The position numbers and the translations under genes are program-made. From contig NZ_JBHLVH010000019.1 in the NCBI RefSeq assembly GCF_042433515.1, positions 62,001 through 126,000 of the forward strand: a stretch of 64,000 bases of DNA. Direction: 5' to 3'. Shown piece after piece: positions 7,879 through 15,394 of this stretch; the stretch's first letter is position 1; each line of letters opens with the position of its first letter. The stretch comes from Kytococcus schroeteri. Lineage in GTDB: Bacteria; Actinomycetota; Actinomycetes; Actinomycetales; Dermatophilaceae. Under the pieces are notes generated by a model, which saw nothing but the letters and a program-made list of their open reading frames with translations, searched no databases and was not told the origin of the DNA.

Positions 7879-9573
7879 TCAGAAGAGGCCGACCACGTTC
7901 CCCTCGGCGTCGAGGTCGATGCGCTCGGCGGCAGGGTGCTTGGAGAGCCCCGGCATCGTCATGATCGACCCGGCCAGCGCGTAGACGTAGCCGGCGCCGG
8001 CGGCCAGGCGCACCTCGCGGATGGGCAGGCGCCAGCCGGTGGGCACACCCTTGAGCGTGGGGTCGTGGCTCAGCGACATCTGCGTCTTGGCGATGAGCAC
8101 CGGCAGGTCGCCGTAGCCGCGCTCGGTGTAGCGCGCCAACGCCTTGGCGGCGGCCGGGGCGATGTCCACGCCGTCGGCGCCGTAGACGCTGGTGGCGATC
8201 TTCTCGAGCTTGGTCTCCAGGGAGTCGGTGAGCTCGTAGGTGGGGGTGAAGGTCACCTCGTCCTCGCAGGCCTCGGCCACGGCGCGGGCCAGCTCGCGGG
8301 CGCCCTCGCCACCGTCGGCCACGTGGGTGGAGACGGCCACGCGCGCCCCGGCCTCGGTGGCGACGCGGCGGATCACCTCGTGCTCGCTCTCGTGGTCGGT
8401 GGGGAAGGCGTTGATGGCCACCACCGGCTGCACGCCGAAGTTCTGGATGATCTCGATGTGCTTGCGCAGGTTGCCCGCGCCGGCCTCCACGTCCGCCGGG
8501 CCCTCGGTGAGCATCTCCGGCGGCAGCTCCTTGCCCACCTTCACCTCGAAGCGGTCGGAGTGCGCCTTGAGCGCGCGGACCGTGACCACCACGACCGCGG
8601 CGTCCGGGGTGAGCCCCGTGGCGCGGCACTTGACGTTGAAGAAGCGCTCGGCGCCCATGTCGGCGGCGAACCCGGCCTCGGTGATGAGGTAGTCGCCGGT
8701 CCGCGAGCCCACCTGGTCGGCCACCACCGAGGAGTTGCCGGTGGCGATGTTGCCGAAGGGGCCGGTGTGGATGAGCACCGGCGTGCCCTCCAGGGTCTGC
8801 AGCAGGTTGGGCTTCAGCGCGTCCTTGAGCAGCACGGCCATCGCGCCGGCGGCCTTGAGGTCCTCGGCGGTCACCGGCTCGCCGGCCTTCGTCCAGCCCA
8901 CCACGATGCGTCCGAGGCGCTCGCGCAGGTCGGCCAGCGAGGTGGCCAGGGCGAGGATCACCATGACCTCGCTGGCGGCGGTGATGTCGAAGCCGGACTG
9001 GCGGGTCACGCCGTCGGCCGGGCCGCCGTTGCCCTCGATGACGGCGCGCAGCGAGCGGTCGTTGACGTCCATCACCCGGCGCCAGTCGATGGTGTGCAGG
9101 CCCAACTCGTTGCCGTGGTGCAGGTGGTTGCTCACCATGGCGGCCAGCAGGTCGTGTGCGGCGGTGACGGCGTGGAAGTCGCCGGTGAGGTGCAGGTTGA
9201 GCACCTCCATGGGCACCACCTGCGAGTAGCCGCCCCCGGCCGCCCCGCCCTTGATGCCGAACACCGGGCCGAGCGACGGCTGGCGCAGCGCGAGCACGGG
9301 GGAGTGGCCCTCCTTGGCCATGCCCTGGGCCAGGCCGACGGCGGTGGTGGTCTTGCCCTCGCCGAAGGGGGTGGGCGTCACGGCGGTGACCACCACGTAG
9401 CGGGCACGAGGGCGGTCAGCCAAGCGATCCACGGCGGCCAGGTCCACCTTGGCCACGTGGCGGCCGTAGGGCTCCAGCAGGTCCTCGGGCAGGCCCATGT
9501 CGGCGCCCACCTCGGGCAGGGGGCGCAGCTGGGCGGCGCGGGCGATCTCGATGTCAGACGGCAGCGGTGTCAT
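7879..9573 (-). CDS. fhs: Formate-tetrahydrofolate ligase
   Basis: Fhs makes 10-formyl-tetrahydrofolate from formate, ATP and THF, feeding one-carbon units to purine synthesis. The 564-residue length matches the family. The nucleotide-binding loop TPFGEGKTTT is near residues 65-75, followed by LRQPSLGPVFGIKGGAAGGGYSQ (conserved, read in parts) and DFHAVTAAHDLL. The start is the ATG at 9573 (MTPLPSDIEIARAA), which has a CAGGA about 9 nt upstream. The open frame continues 51 nt further, but without a better start. It is a monocistronic gene divergent from rpsA. Confidence 0.96.
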   Translation of the reverse strand: MTPLPSDIEIARAAQLRPLPEVGADMGLPEDLLEPYGRHVAKVDLAAVDRLADRPRARYVVVTAVTPTPFGEGKTTTAVGLAQGMAKEGHSPVLALRQPSLGPVFGIKGGAAGGGYSQVVPMEVLNLHLTGDFHAVTAAHDLLAAMVSNHLHHGNELGLHTIDWRRVMDVNDRSLRAVIEGNGGPADGVTRQSGFDITAASEVMVILALATSLADLRERLGRIVVGWTKAGEPVTAEDLKAAGAMAVLLKDALKPNLLQTLEGTPVLIHTGPFGNIATGNSSVVADQVGSRTGDYLITEAGFAADMGAERFFNVKCRATGLTPDAAVVVVTVRALKAHSDRFEVKVGKELPPEMLTEGPADVEAGAGNLRKHIEIIQNFGVQPVVAINAFPTDHESEHEVIRRVATEAGARVAVSTHVADGGEGARELARAVAEACEDEVTFTPTYELTDSLETKLEKIATSVYGADGVDIAPAAAKALARYTERGYGDLPVLIAKTQMSLSHDPTLKGVPTGWRLPIREVRLAAGAGYVYALAGSIMTMPGLSKHPAAERIDLDAEGNVVGLF

Positions 9574-9640
9574 GCCGGTCATCCTGCCCCAGCCCGACTC
9601 GTGGCGGCAGGGGGTCGTGCGCACCCGTCATCGGCCCGGT

Positions 9641-9669
9641 TTGGGCAGCGCGGAGGGTGACGGTAGGAT
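9641..9669 (+). promoter_or_regulatory. Sigma-70 type promoter of rpsA
   Basis: TTGGGC (9641-9646) and TAGGAT (9664-9669) are separated by exactly 17 nt. Transcription from here would give a leader of roughly 178 nt before the rpsA ATG. It is the best two-box promoter seen in the window and fits a highly expressed ribosomal gene. Confidence 0.65.
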
Positions 9670-9854
9670 CACCGGGTCCGACCCGTGCACGCTCTGCGAC
9701 CTGTCCCGACGAGGGGCACCGGAGTGCGTCCAGCGGGGAGGGACGACTCGAGTACCTGTCCATCCGGACCCCGAGCACACCTGCGTGCCACTCCCGAGTG
9801 CGGGGGCCACGCGCCCGGGGCCCCATCCCAACTGTCCATCGGAGTTCCCACTCA

Positions 9855-11315
9855 ATGACTTCCACCCCCACCGCTGCTCCTGCCGCCGACTTCGCTTCGC
9901 AGGAGGAGCTGCTCGCCGCCATCGACGCGACGATGAAGAACTTCGACGATGGCGACATCGTCGAGGGGCAGATCGTCAAGGTCGACCGCGACGAGGTGCT
10001 GCTCGACATCGGCTACAAGACCGAGGGCGTCATCCCCTCCCGTGAGCTGTCGATCAAGCACGACATCGACCCCGACGAGGTCGTCGAGGTCGGCGACACC
10101 GTCGAGGCCCTGGTCCTCCAGAAGGAGGACAAGGAGGGTCGTCTGATCCTGTCCAAGAAGCGCGCCCAGTACGAGCGCGCCTGGGGCACGATCGAGCAGA
10201 TCAAGGAGGACGACGGCGTCGTCACCGGTTCCGTCATCGAGGTCGTCAAGGGTGGCCTCATCGTCGACATCGGCCTGCGCGGCTTCCTCCCGGCCTCCCT
10301 CGTGGAGATGCGTCGCGTCCGCGACCTGCAGCCCTACGTGGGCCAGGAGATCGAGGCCAAGATCATCGAGCTGGACAAGAACCGCAACAACGTGGTGCTG
10401 TCCCGCCGCGCCTGGCTCGAGCAGACCCAGTCCGAGGTGCGCACCTCCTTCCTCAAGGAGCTGCAGCGCGGTCAGGTCCGCCCGGGTGTCGTGTCGTCCA
10501 TCGTCAACTTCGGTGCCTTCGTGGACCTGGGTGGCGTCGACGGCCTGGTGCACGTCTCCGAGCTGTCCTGGAAGCACATCGACCACCCGGGTGAGGTCGT
10601 CGAGGTGGGCCAGGAGGTCACCGTCGAGGTCCTGGACGTCGACATGGACCGTGAGCGCGTCTCCCTGTCGCTGAAGGCGACCCAGGAGGACCCGTGGCAG
10701 CTGTTCGCTCGCACCCACGCCATCGGCCAGATCGTGCCGGGCAAGGTCACCAAGCTGGTGCCCTTCGGTGCGTTCGTGCGCGTCGAGGACGGCATCGAGG
10801 GCCTGGTGCACATCTCCGAGCTGGCCGAGCGCCACGTGGAGCTGCCGGAGCAGGCCGTGCAGGTGGGCCAGGAGGTCTTCGTCCGCGTCATCGACATCGA
10901 CCTGGAGCGTCGTCGCATCAGCCTCTCGCTGAAGCAGGCCAACCAGGTGGGTTCCGAGATCGAGGAGTTCGACCCGACCCTCTACGGCATGGCCGCCGAG
11001 TACGACGAGCAGGGCAACTACAAGTACCCCGAGGGCTTCGACCCGGAGACCAACGAGTGGCTCGAGGGCTACGAGGCCCAGCGCGAGGCCTGGGAGAAGG
11101 AGTACGCCGAGGCCCACGCCCGCTGGGAGGCCCACCGCGCCCAGATCGAGAAGGCTGCGCAGGAGGACGCCGAGGCCGCCGCGGCCCCGGCCGCTGCCAC
11201 CTCGTACAGCTCGGGTGGCCCGTCCGAGGACTCCGTGGAGTCCGGCATGGGTGAGGGCACCCTGGCCTCCGACGAGGCCCTGGCCGCGCTGCGCGAGAAG
11301 CTCACCGGCAACTGA
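9855..11315 (+). CDS. rpsA: 30S ribosomal protein S1
   Basis: The 486-residue S1 protein carries four consecutive S1 RNA-binding domains, roughly at residues 35-105, 120-190, 208-277 and 293-362. Typical cores are GQIVKVDRDEVLLDIGYK and GVVSSIVNFGAFVDLGGVDG. It binds mRNA upstream of start codons and docks it on the 30S subunit. Four domains plus an acidic C-terminal tail is the usual actinobacterial form. The ATG at 9855 is preceded by GGAG 10 nt upstream, and by a long GC-rich leader that could fold. Codon use is strongly biased to C-ending codons, as expected for high expression. Confidence 0.97.
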   Translation: MTSTPTAAPAADFASQEELLAAIDATMKNFDDGDIVEGQIVKVDRDEVLLDIGYKTEGVIPSRELSIKHDIDPDEVVEVGDTVEALVLQKEDKEGRLILSKKRAQYERAWGTIEQIKEDDGVVTGSVIEVVKGGLIVDIGLRGFLPASLVEMRRVRDLQPYVGQEIEAKIIELDKNRNNVVLSRRAWLEQTQSEVRTSFLKELQRGQVRPGVVSSIVNFGAFVDLGGVDGLVHVSELSWKHIDHPGEVVEVGQEVTVEVLDVDMDRERVSLSLKATQEDPWQLFARTHAIGQIVPGKVTKLVPFGAFVRVEDGIEGLVHISELAERHVELPEQAVQVGQEVFVRVIDIDLERRRISLSLKQANQVGSEIEEFDPTLYGMAAEYDEQGNYKYPEGFDPETNEWLEGYEAQREAWEKEYAEAHARWEAHRAQIEKAAQEDAEAAAAPAAATSYSSGGPSEDSVESGMGEGTLASDEALAALREKLTGN

Positions 11316-11347
11316 GTCGGTCCGCGGCCCGGCCGCGGAAGCGCTCT

Positions 11348-11384
11348 GACGGCCCCGTCCACCCCTGTGGTGGGCGGGGCCGTC
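11348..11384 (+). terminator. rpsA terminator hairpin
   Basis: GACGGCCCCG (11348-11357) pairs perfectly with CGGGGCCGTC (11375-11384), with additional CCACC/GGTGG pairing inside. It begins 32 nt after the rpsA stop. No U-tract follows. Confidence 0.75.
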
Positions 11385-11424
11385 CGCGTGGGCGGGGTGG
11401 ACAGCAGACAGGAAGGACGTGCAG

Positions 11425-12192
11425 GTGGACGACGTGCAGACGGCGGGGGAGACCCGGGTGCTGCTGCTGGGTGGCACGGCCGAGGCGCGGGAGCTGGCCG
11501 CGCTGCTCGTGGACGCCGGGGTGCCGGTGACCTCCTCGTTGGCCGGCCGGGTGTCGCGTCCGCGGCTGCCGGTCGGGGAGGTCCGCATCGGCGGGTTCGC
11601 GGGCGTGGACGGGCTCGTGGACGCCCTCCGCGCGGGCCGGCACACCCACCTCGTGGACGCGACGCACCCCTTTGCGGTGGGCATGCGCACCCACGCGGTG
11701 CAGGCGGCCGAGCGGGCCGGCGTGCCGGTGGTGCGCCTGGCGCGGCCCGGGTGGCGGGAGCACCCGCTGGCGGCCACGTGGACCTGGGCCGACGACTGGT
11801 CCGCAGTGGCCGAGGCCGCCGCGGCGCTGGGGGAGCGGCCCTTCCTCACCAGTGGGCGGCAGACGCTGGGGCACTTCACGCACTGGGAGGACCGGGACGT
11901 GCTGGTGCGTGTGGTGGAGCCGCTGGCCCCCGGGGACGTACCGGCCCGGTGGACGGTGGTGCTGGACCGGGGTCCGTTCACCGTGGAGGCCGAGGAGCGG
12001 CTGCTGGCCGAGCACCGGGTTGACGTGCTGGTGACCAAGGACTCCGGGGGCGCCTACACCGCCGCCAAGCTCGAGGCCGCGCACCGGCTGGGGGTGCCGG
12101 TGGTGGTGCGCTCCCGGCCGGCCTCGCCGTCCGGGATGCCGGAGCTCAGCCGCGCCGAGGACGTGCTGCGCTGGCTGCGCGGGCGGCCCTGA
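11425..12192 (+). CDS. cobK: Precorrin-6A reductase
   Basis: CobK reduces precorrin-6A to dihydro-precorrin-6A (precorrin-6B) with NADPH in the aerobic B12 pathway. The 255-residue product begins with VLLLGGTAEARELA and contains VDATHPFA and the C-terminal VTKDSGG-YTAAKLEAA motif typical of CobK/CbiJ. GGAAGGA at 11411-11417 is 7 nt from the GTG at 11425; a GTG at 11419 is too close to it. The gene stands alone on the plus strand, and its last 47 bases overlap the 3' end of cobD on the opposite strand. Confidence 0.93.
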   Translation: MDDVQTAGETRVLLLGGTAEARELAALLVDAGVPVTSSLAGRVSRPRLPVGEVRIGGFAGVDGLVDALRAGRHTHLVDATHPFAVGMRTHAVQAAERAGVPVVRLARPGWREHPLAATWTWADDWSAVAEAAAALGERPFLTSGRQTLGHFTHWEDRDVLVRVVEPLAPGDVPARWTVVLDRGPFTVEAEERLLAEHRVDVLVTKDSGGAYTAAKLEAAHRLGVPVVVRSRPASPSGMPELSRAEDVLRWLRGRP

Positions 12193-13114
12193 GACCCAGC
12201 CGGGCCCCGACGGACCCCACGAGCACCACCTGCCCGATGCGGCGGGTCGCCGTCACGGCGCGCGGGATGTCGGCGGGGCCCACGGGGTGGCCGTCCCCGA
12301 GGGTGCCGCGGTCCTCGGTGACACCGGCGTAGGTGTTGCTTCCGCCGAGGCGCACCCCGAGCAGGGCGGCCAGGGCGGCCTCCACGGGGCCGGCGTTGGG
12401 GCTCGGGTGGGCCGGGGCGTCGCGGCGCACGGTGGCCAGGACCCGTCCGGCCCGGGGTCCGGCGAGGGCGGCGGTGGCTGCCACGGAGGCCCGGGCCGGC
12501 AGGAGGTTGAGCAGGTCGTCGGTGCGCGCGGCGGGGGTGCCGAACCGGGCGTACCGCGGGCTGCGGTGACCCACCATCGCGTCGAGGGTGTTGCAGCAGC
12601 GGTGCAGCACCACACCGGGGGCGCCGGCGAGCAGGCCCCAGACCAGGGTGGCGGCCACGGCATCGGACTGGTTCTCCGCCAGCGACTCCACCACGGCGCG
12701 GGCGAGGTCGTCCGGACCGGCGGCGGCGGTGTCGCGGCCCACCAACGAGCGAATGCGGTGGCGCGCCCCGGGCAGGTCACCGGCGGCCAGGAGGTCGGCC
12801 ACGGCGGTGGCCTCCCGTTCCAGGGAGCGCCCGCCGAGGGCGGCCCAGGTGACCACGGCGGTGACCGCGGTGCGGCGCAGCGGGCCGCCCCGGGCGGCGA
12901 GGGCGGCGCCGCCCACCCAGGGGGCGGTGGCCAGCACGAGGTGGAGGGCGCCGCGGGTGCGCGTGGGGGCGTGGAGGCGCTGCTCGAGCCACCCGGCCCA
13001 GGTGCCGAACCACGCCACCGGGTGGTGGCGGCGCGGGTCGCCCAGGGCGCGGTCGAGGAGGTAGCCGGCCACCACGCCGGTGGCGGTGGGGTCGATGCCG
13101 GGGGTGCGCGTCAT
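12146..13114 (-). CDS. cobD: Adenosylcobinamide-phosphate synthase (CobD/CbiB)
   Basis: CobD/CbiB is a membrane protein that attaches the (R)-1-aminopropan-2-ol linker to adenosylcobyric acid. The 322-residue sequence contains the family motifs GYLLDRALGDP-RHHPVAWFG near the start, SLAENQSDAV (residues in the central part), and RSPRYARFG. Start: the ATG at 13114 overlaps the cobU stop by 4 nt. It is the last gene of the riboswitch-controlled unit. The 3' end overlaps the convergent cobK gene by 47 nt, so no room remains for a separate terminator. Confidence 0.94.
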   Translation of the reverse strand: MTRTPGIDPTATGVVAGYLLDRALGDPRRHHPVAWFGTWAGWLEQRLHAPTRTRGALHLVLATAPWVGGAALAARGGPLRRTAVTAVVTWAALGGRSLEREATAVADLLAAGDLPGARHRIRSLVGRDTAAAGPDDLARAVVESLAENQSDAVAATLVWGLLAGAPGVVLHRCCNTLDAMVGHRSPRYARFGTPAARTDDLLNLLPARASVAATAALAGPRAGRVLATVRRDAPAHPSPNAGPVEAALAALLGVRLGGSNTYAGVTEDRGTLGDGHPVGPADIPRAVTATRRIGQVVLVGSVGARLGLRAARAASAARPRRG

Positions 13115-13647
13115 CGGGCGTCCTTGACGGTGAGGGGGCAGCCGGCCACGACGAGCTCGACCCGGTGGCACCGGGCGGCCACGGCCTGGTTGAGGCGCCC
13201 CAGCTCGTCGGCGAACAACCGGCCCGAGGCGTACTCCGAGACCAGGGAGAAGCCGACCTCGCCGCTCACGACGACGAGCTCGTGGTCGAAGCCGGCGACG
13301 GCGGTCAGCAGGGCGTCCACGCGGTCGGTCCACGCCGCGCGCCAGGTGGTGCCGGCCTCGTCGCCCCAGGCCCCGACCTCGCCGAGGTGGTGGGAGACCC
13401 AGGTGCCCAGCTCGTCGAGGAGCACCGGCCCGGTGGCGTCGGCGAGGACCGCTGGCACGTCGGTGGACTCGACCGTGGTCCAGGTGCTCGGACGGCGCTC
13501 CCGGTGGTGGCGGACGCGCTCGGCCCACGCGGGGTCGTCCTCGGTGACCGGGCCGGTGGCCAGGTAGGTGGCGGGAAGGTGGGCCAGGAGCTGCTCGGCG
13601 CGGGCGGACTTGCCCGAGCGGATGCCGCCGGTCACGAGCGTCCTCAT
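13111..13647 (-). CDS. cobU: Adenosylcobinamide kinase / guanylyltransferase
   Basis: CobU (CobP) phosphorylates adenosylcobinamide and transfers GMP to give adenosyl-GDP-cobinamide. The 178-residue enzyme starts with the P-loop TGGIRSGKS (Gly7-Ser14). It has the RHHRERRPSTW motif that carries the guanylylated histidine, VLLDELGTWV, and the closing VVSGEVGFSLV segment. Its ATG overlaps the cobS stop and its stop overlaps the cobD start, both by 4 nt. Confidence 0.94.
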   Translation of the reverse strand: MRTLVTGGIRSGKSARAEQLLAHLPATYLATGPVTEDDPAWAERVRHHRERRPSTWTTVESTDVPAVLADATGPVLLDELGTWVSHHLGEVGAWGDEAGTTWRAAWTDRVDALLTAVAGFDHELVVVSGEVGFSLVSEYASGRLFADELGRLNQAVAARCHRVELVVAGCPLTVKDAR

Positions 13648-14417
13648 GCCCACGCCCCCGCCGAGAGCACGACGAGCACGGTGGCCAGGGAGAGCTCGAC
13701 GGCGGCGCCGAAGTGGTCTCCGGTCACGCCGCCGACGGCCCGCCAGGCACCCTGCGCGACGGCGAGGGAGGCGACGACGAGAGCCGCGGTGCAGGCGGGC
13801 GCGGCCAGGGCTGCCGCATCGCCCCAGCCGGTGAGCAGGAGCATGACGCCGAGGGCGACGGTGGCGGCGGTGAGCACGCCGACCAGGGCGGCGATGCCGA
13901 CGGTGCCGGCCACGAGGGCCCCGAGCCCGCCGGGCCGGGCTGCCGGGAACGTGCGGAAGGCCAGCACGGTGCAGGCCGCACGGGAGAACGCGACCGCGCC
14001 GGCGACCTCCTCGGCCCCCAGGCCCCCGGCGGCGGCCGCCTGCAGGGCGAGTACGAGCACGAGGGCGGCCGTCCCCATCGGGCCGACGTCGCCGGATCGC
14101 ATGATGGCCAGGGCGCGGTCGCGGTCCCAGCCGCCGCCGAGGCCGTCGACGGTGTCGGCGAGGCCGTCCAGGTGCATGCCGCGCGTGCCCCAGGCGAGCA
14201 GGGCGACGACCAACAGGCCCACCACCAGCGGCGCGAGGCCCAGGGCGTGGCCGGCGGCGGTGACCAGTCCCGCGCCGACGGCCAGCGGGAGGGCGGCCAC
14301 CGGGGCGAGCACCATCGACCAGCCGCCCTCGGCGCGTGTGGGGGTGCCGACCTCGCCCACCGGCACGCGGGTCAGGGTGCCGACGGACAGCCGCAGGCCG
14401 CGTGCGGCCGTGCTCAC
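13644..14417 (-). CDS. cobS: Adenosylcobinamide-GDP ribazoletransferase (cobalamin synthase)
   Basis: CobS (CobV) joins adenosyl-GDP-cobinamide and alpha-ribazole, the last assembly step, in the membrane. The 257-residue product is hydrophobic with several membrane segments. It shows the catalytic acidic motif DGLADTVDGLGGGWDRDR followed by IMRSGDVGPMG. The GTG at 14417 overlaps the cobA stop by 4 nt. Upstream in-frame codons belong to antisense-like open frame and have no family match. Confidence 0.94.
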   Translation of the reverse strand: MSTAARGLRLSVGTLTRVPVGEVGTPTRAEGGWSMVLAPVAALPLAVGAGLVTAAGHALGLAPLVVGLLVVALLAWGTRGMHLDGLADTVDGLGGGWDRDRALAIMRSGDVGPMGTAALVLVLALQAAAAGGLGAEEVAGAVAFSRAACTVLAFRTFPAARPGGLGALVAGTVGIAALVGVLTAATVALGVMLLLTGWGDAAALAAPACTAALVVASLAVAQGAWRAVGGVTGDHFGAAVELSLATVLVVLSAGAWA

Positions 14418-15394
14418 GGGACCGCCAGGGCGTCGACGACGGGCCCGATGACGACGGCCACCGGGGCGTGCAACTGCTCGGCCCGCGCACGCTCGGCCGC
14501 GGTGGCCAGCTGTGCTCGGACGGTGCGCTGGGCGGGCGTGGAGCCGTTCTCCACCATCGCGACCGGGGTGTCGGCGGGCATCCCGGCGTCGCGCAGGGCG
14601 GGGGCGATGTGGGGCAGGTTCTGCAGGCCCATGAGCACCACGAGGGTGAGGCCGCTGGTGGCCAGAGCGGCCCAGTCCACCTGGCTGCGCGGGTCGCCGG
14701 GGGGCACGTGGCCGGAGACGACCGCGACGCCCTGCGAGGTGCCGCGGTGGGTGACCGGCACGTCGGCCAGGGCAGGGACGGCCAGGGCCGAGCTCACACC
14801 GGGCACGACCTCCACCGGGACACCGGCCGCGGCGCAGGCGAGCCACTCCTCGCCGCCGCGGCCGAAGAGGAAGCCGTCGCCGCCCTTGAGGCGCACCACC
14901 GTGCGACCGGCCAGCGCGTGCTCCACGAGGACGGCGTTGATCGCCTCCTGGCTCGTGGACTCCCCGCGCGGGATCTTGCCCACGTGCACCACGCGGGCGT
15001 CGGGGCGGGCCTGGTCGAGGACCGAGAGCGGCGCCAGCCGGTCGCAGACCAGGACGTCGGCCGTGCGCACGGCCTCCAGGCCCCGGGTGGTGAGCAGGCC
15101 GGGGTCGCCGGGGCCGCCGCCGACGAGCAGGACGCGTCCGGGCGTGGGCACGCCCTCCGCGGGCTCACGCGATGCGGGCGCCCCGTCCGCCACCTCCCCG
15201 CCGGCGCGGTGCACGGCATCGAAGGACCACGGGTCGGGGTCCGGCACGTAGGTGGCCCACCCGCGCGCCACGAGGTCGTCGAGCTGGGGCGTGCGCTGCG
15301 CCTCGGGCACGTGCACGGCGTGCCCCTGCTCGGTGAGGCGGGCGAGCAGGCCGGGCAGCTCGGGGCCGTGGCCGTGCACGAGCACGCGGGTCAT
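14414..15394 (-). CDS. cobA: Uroporphyrinogen-III C-methyltransferase (SUMT)
   Basis: SUMT transfers two methyl groups from SAM to uroporphyrinogen III, making precorrin-2, the entry to B12 and siroheme. The catalytic domain starts near residue 88 with VLLVGGGPGDPGLLT. It contains VVRLKGGDGFLFGRGGEE and VPVTHRGTSQGVAVVSGH, both intact family motifs. The first 85 residues form a separate segment resembling a short N-terminal Rossmann-like extension (MTRVLVHGHGPELPG) that is not part of the minimal enzyme. The start overlaps the cobBC stop by 4 nt. A second, degenerate SUMT domain is fused to HemD at 51722. Confidence 0.93.
   Translation of the reverse strand: MTRVLVHGHGPELPGLLARLTEQGHAVHVPEAQRTPQLDDLVARGWATYVPDPDPWSFDAVHRAGGEVADGAPASREPAEGVPTPGRVLLVGGGPGDPGLLTTRGLEAVRTADVLVCDRLAPLSVLDQARPDARVVHVGKIPRGESTSQEAINAVLVEHALAGRTVVRLKGGDGFLFGRGGEEWLACAAAGVPVEVVPGVSSALAVPALADVPVTHRGTSQGVAVVSGHVPPGDPRSQVDWAALATSGLTLVVLMGLQNLPHIAPALRDAGMPADTPVAMVENGSTPAQRTVRAQLATAAERARAEQLHAPVAVVIGPVVDALAVP

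Noticed and set aside
7936..9660. 574-codon plus-strand frame over fhs
   Set aside because: Antisense shadow of formate-THF ligase; low-complexity Gly/His/Val content.
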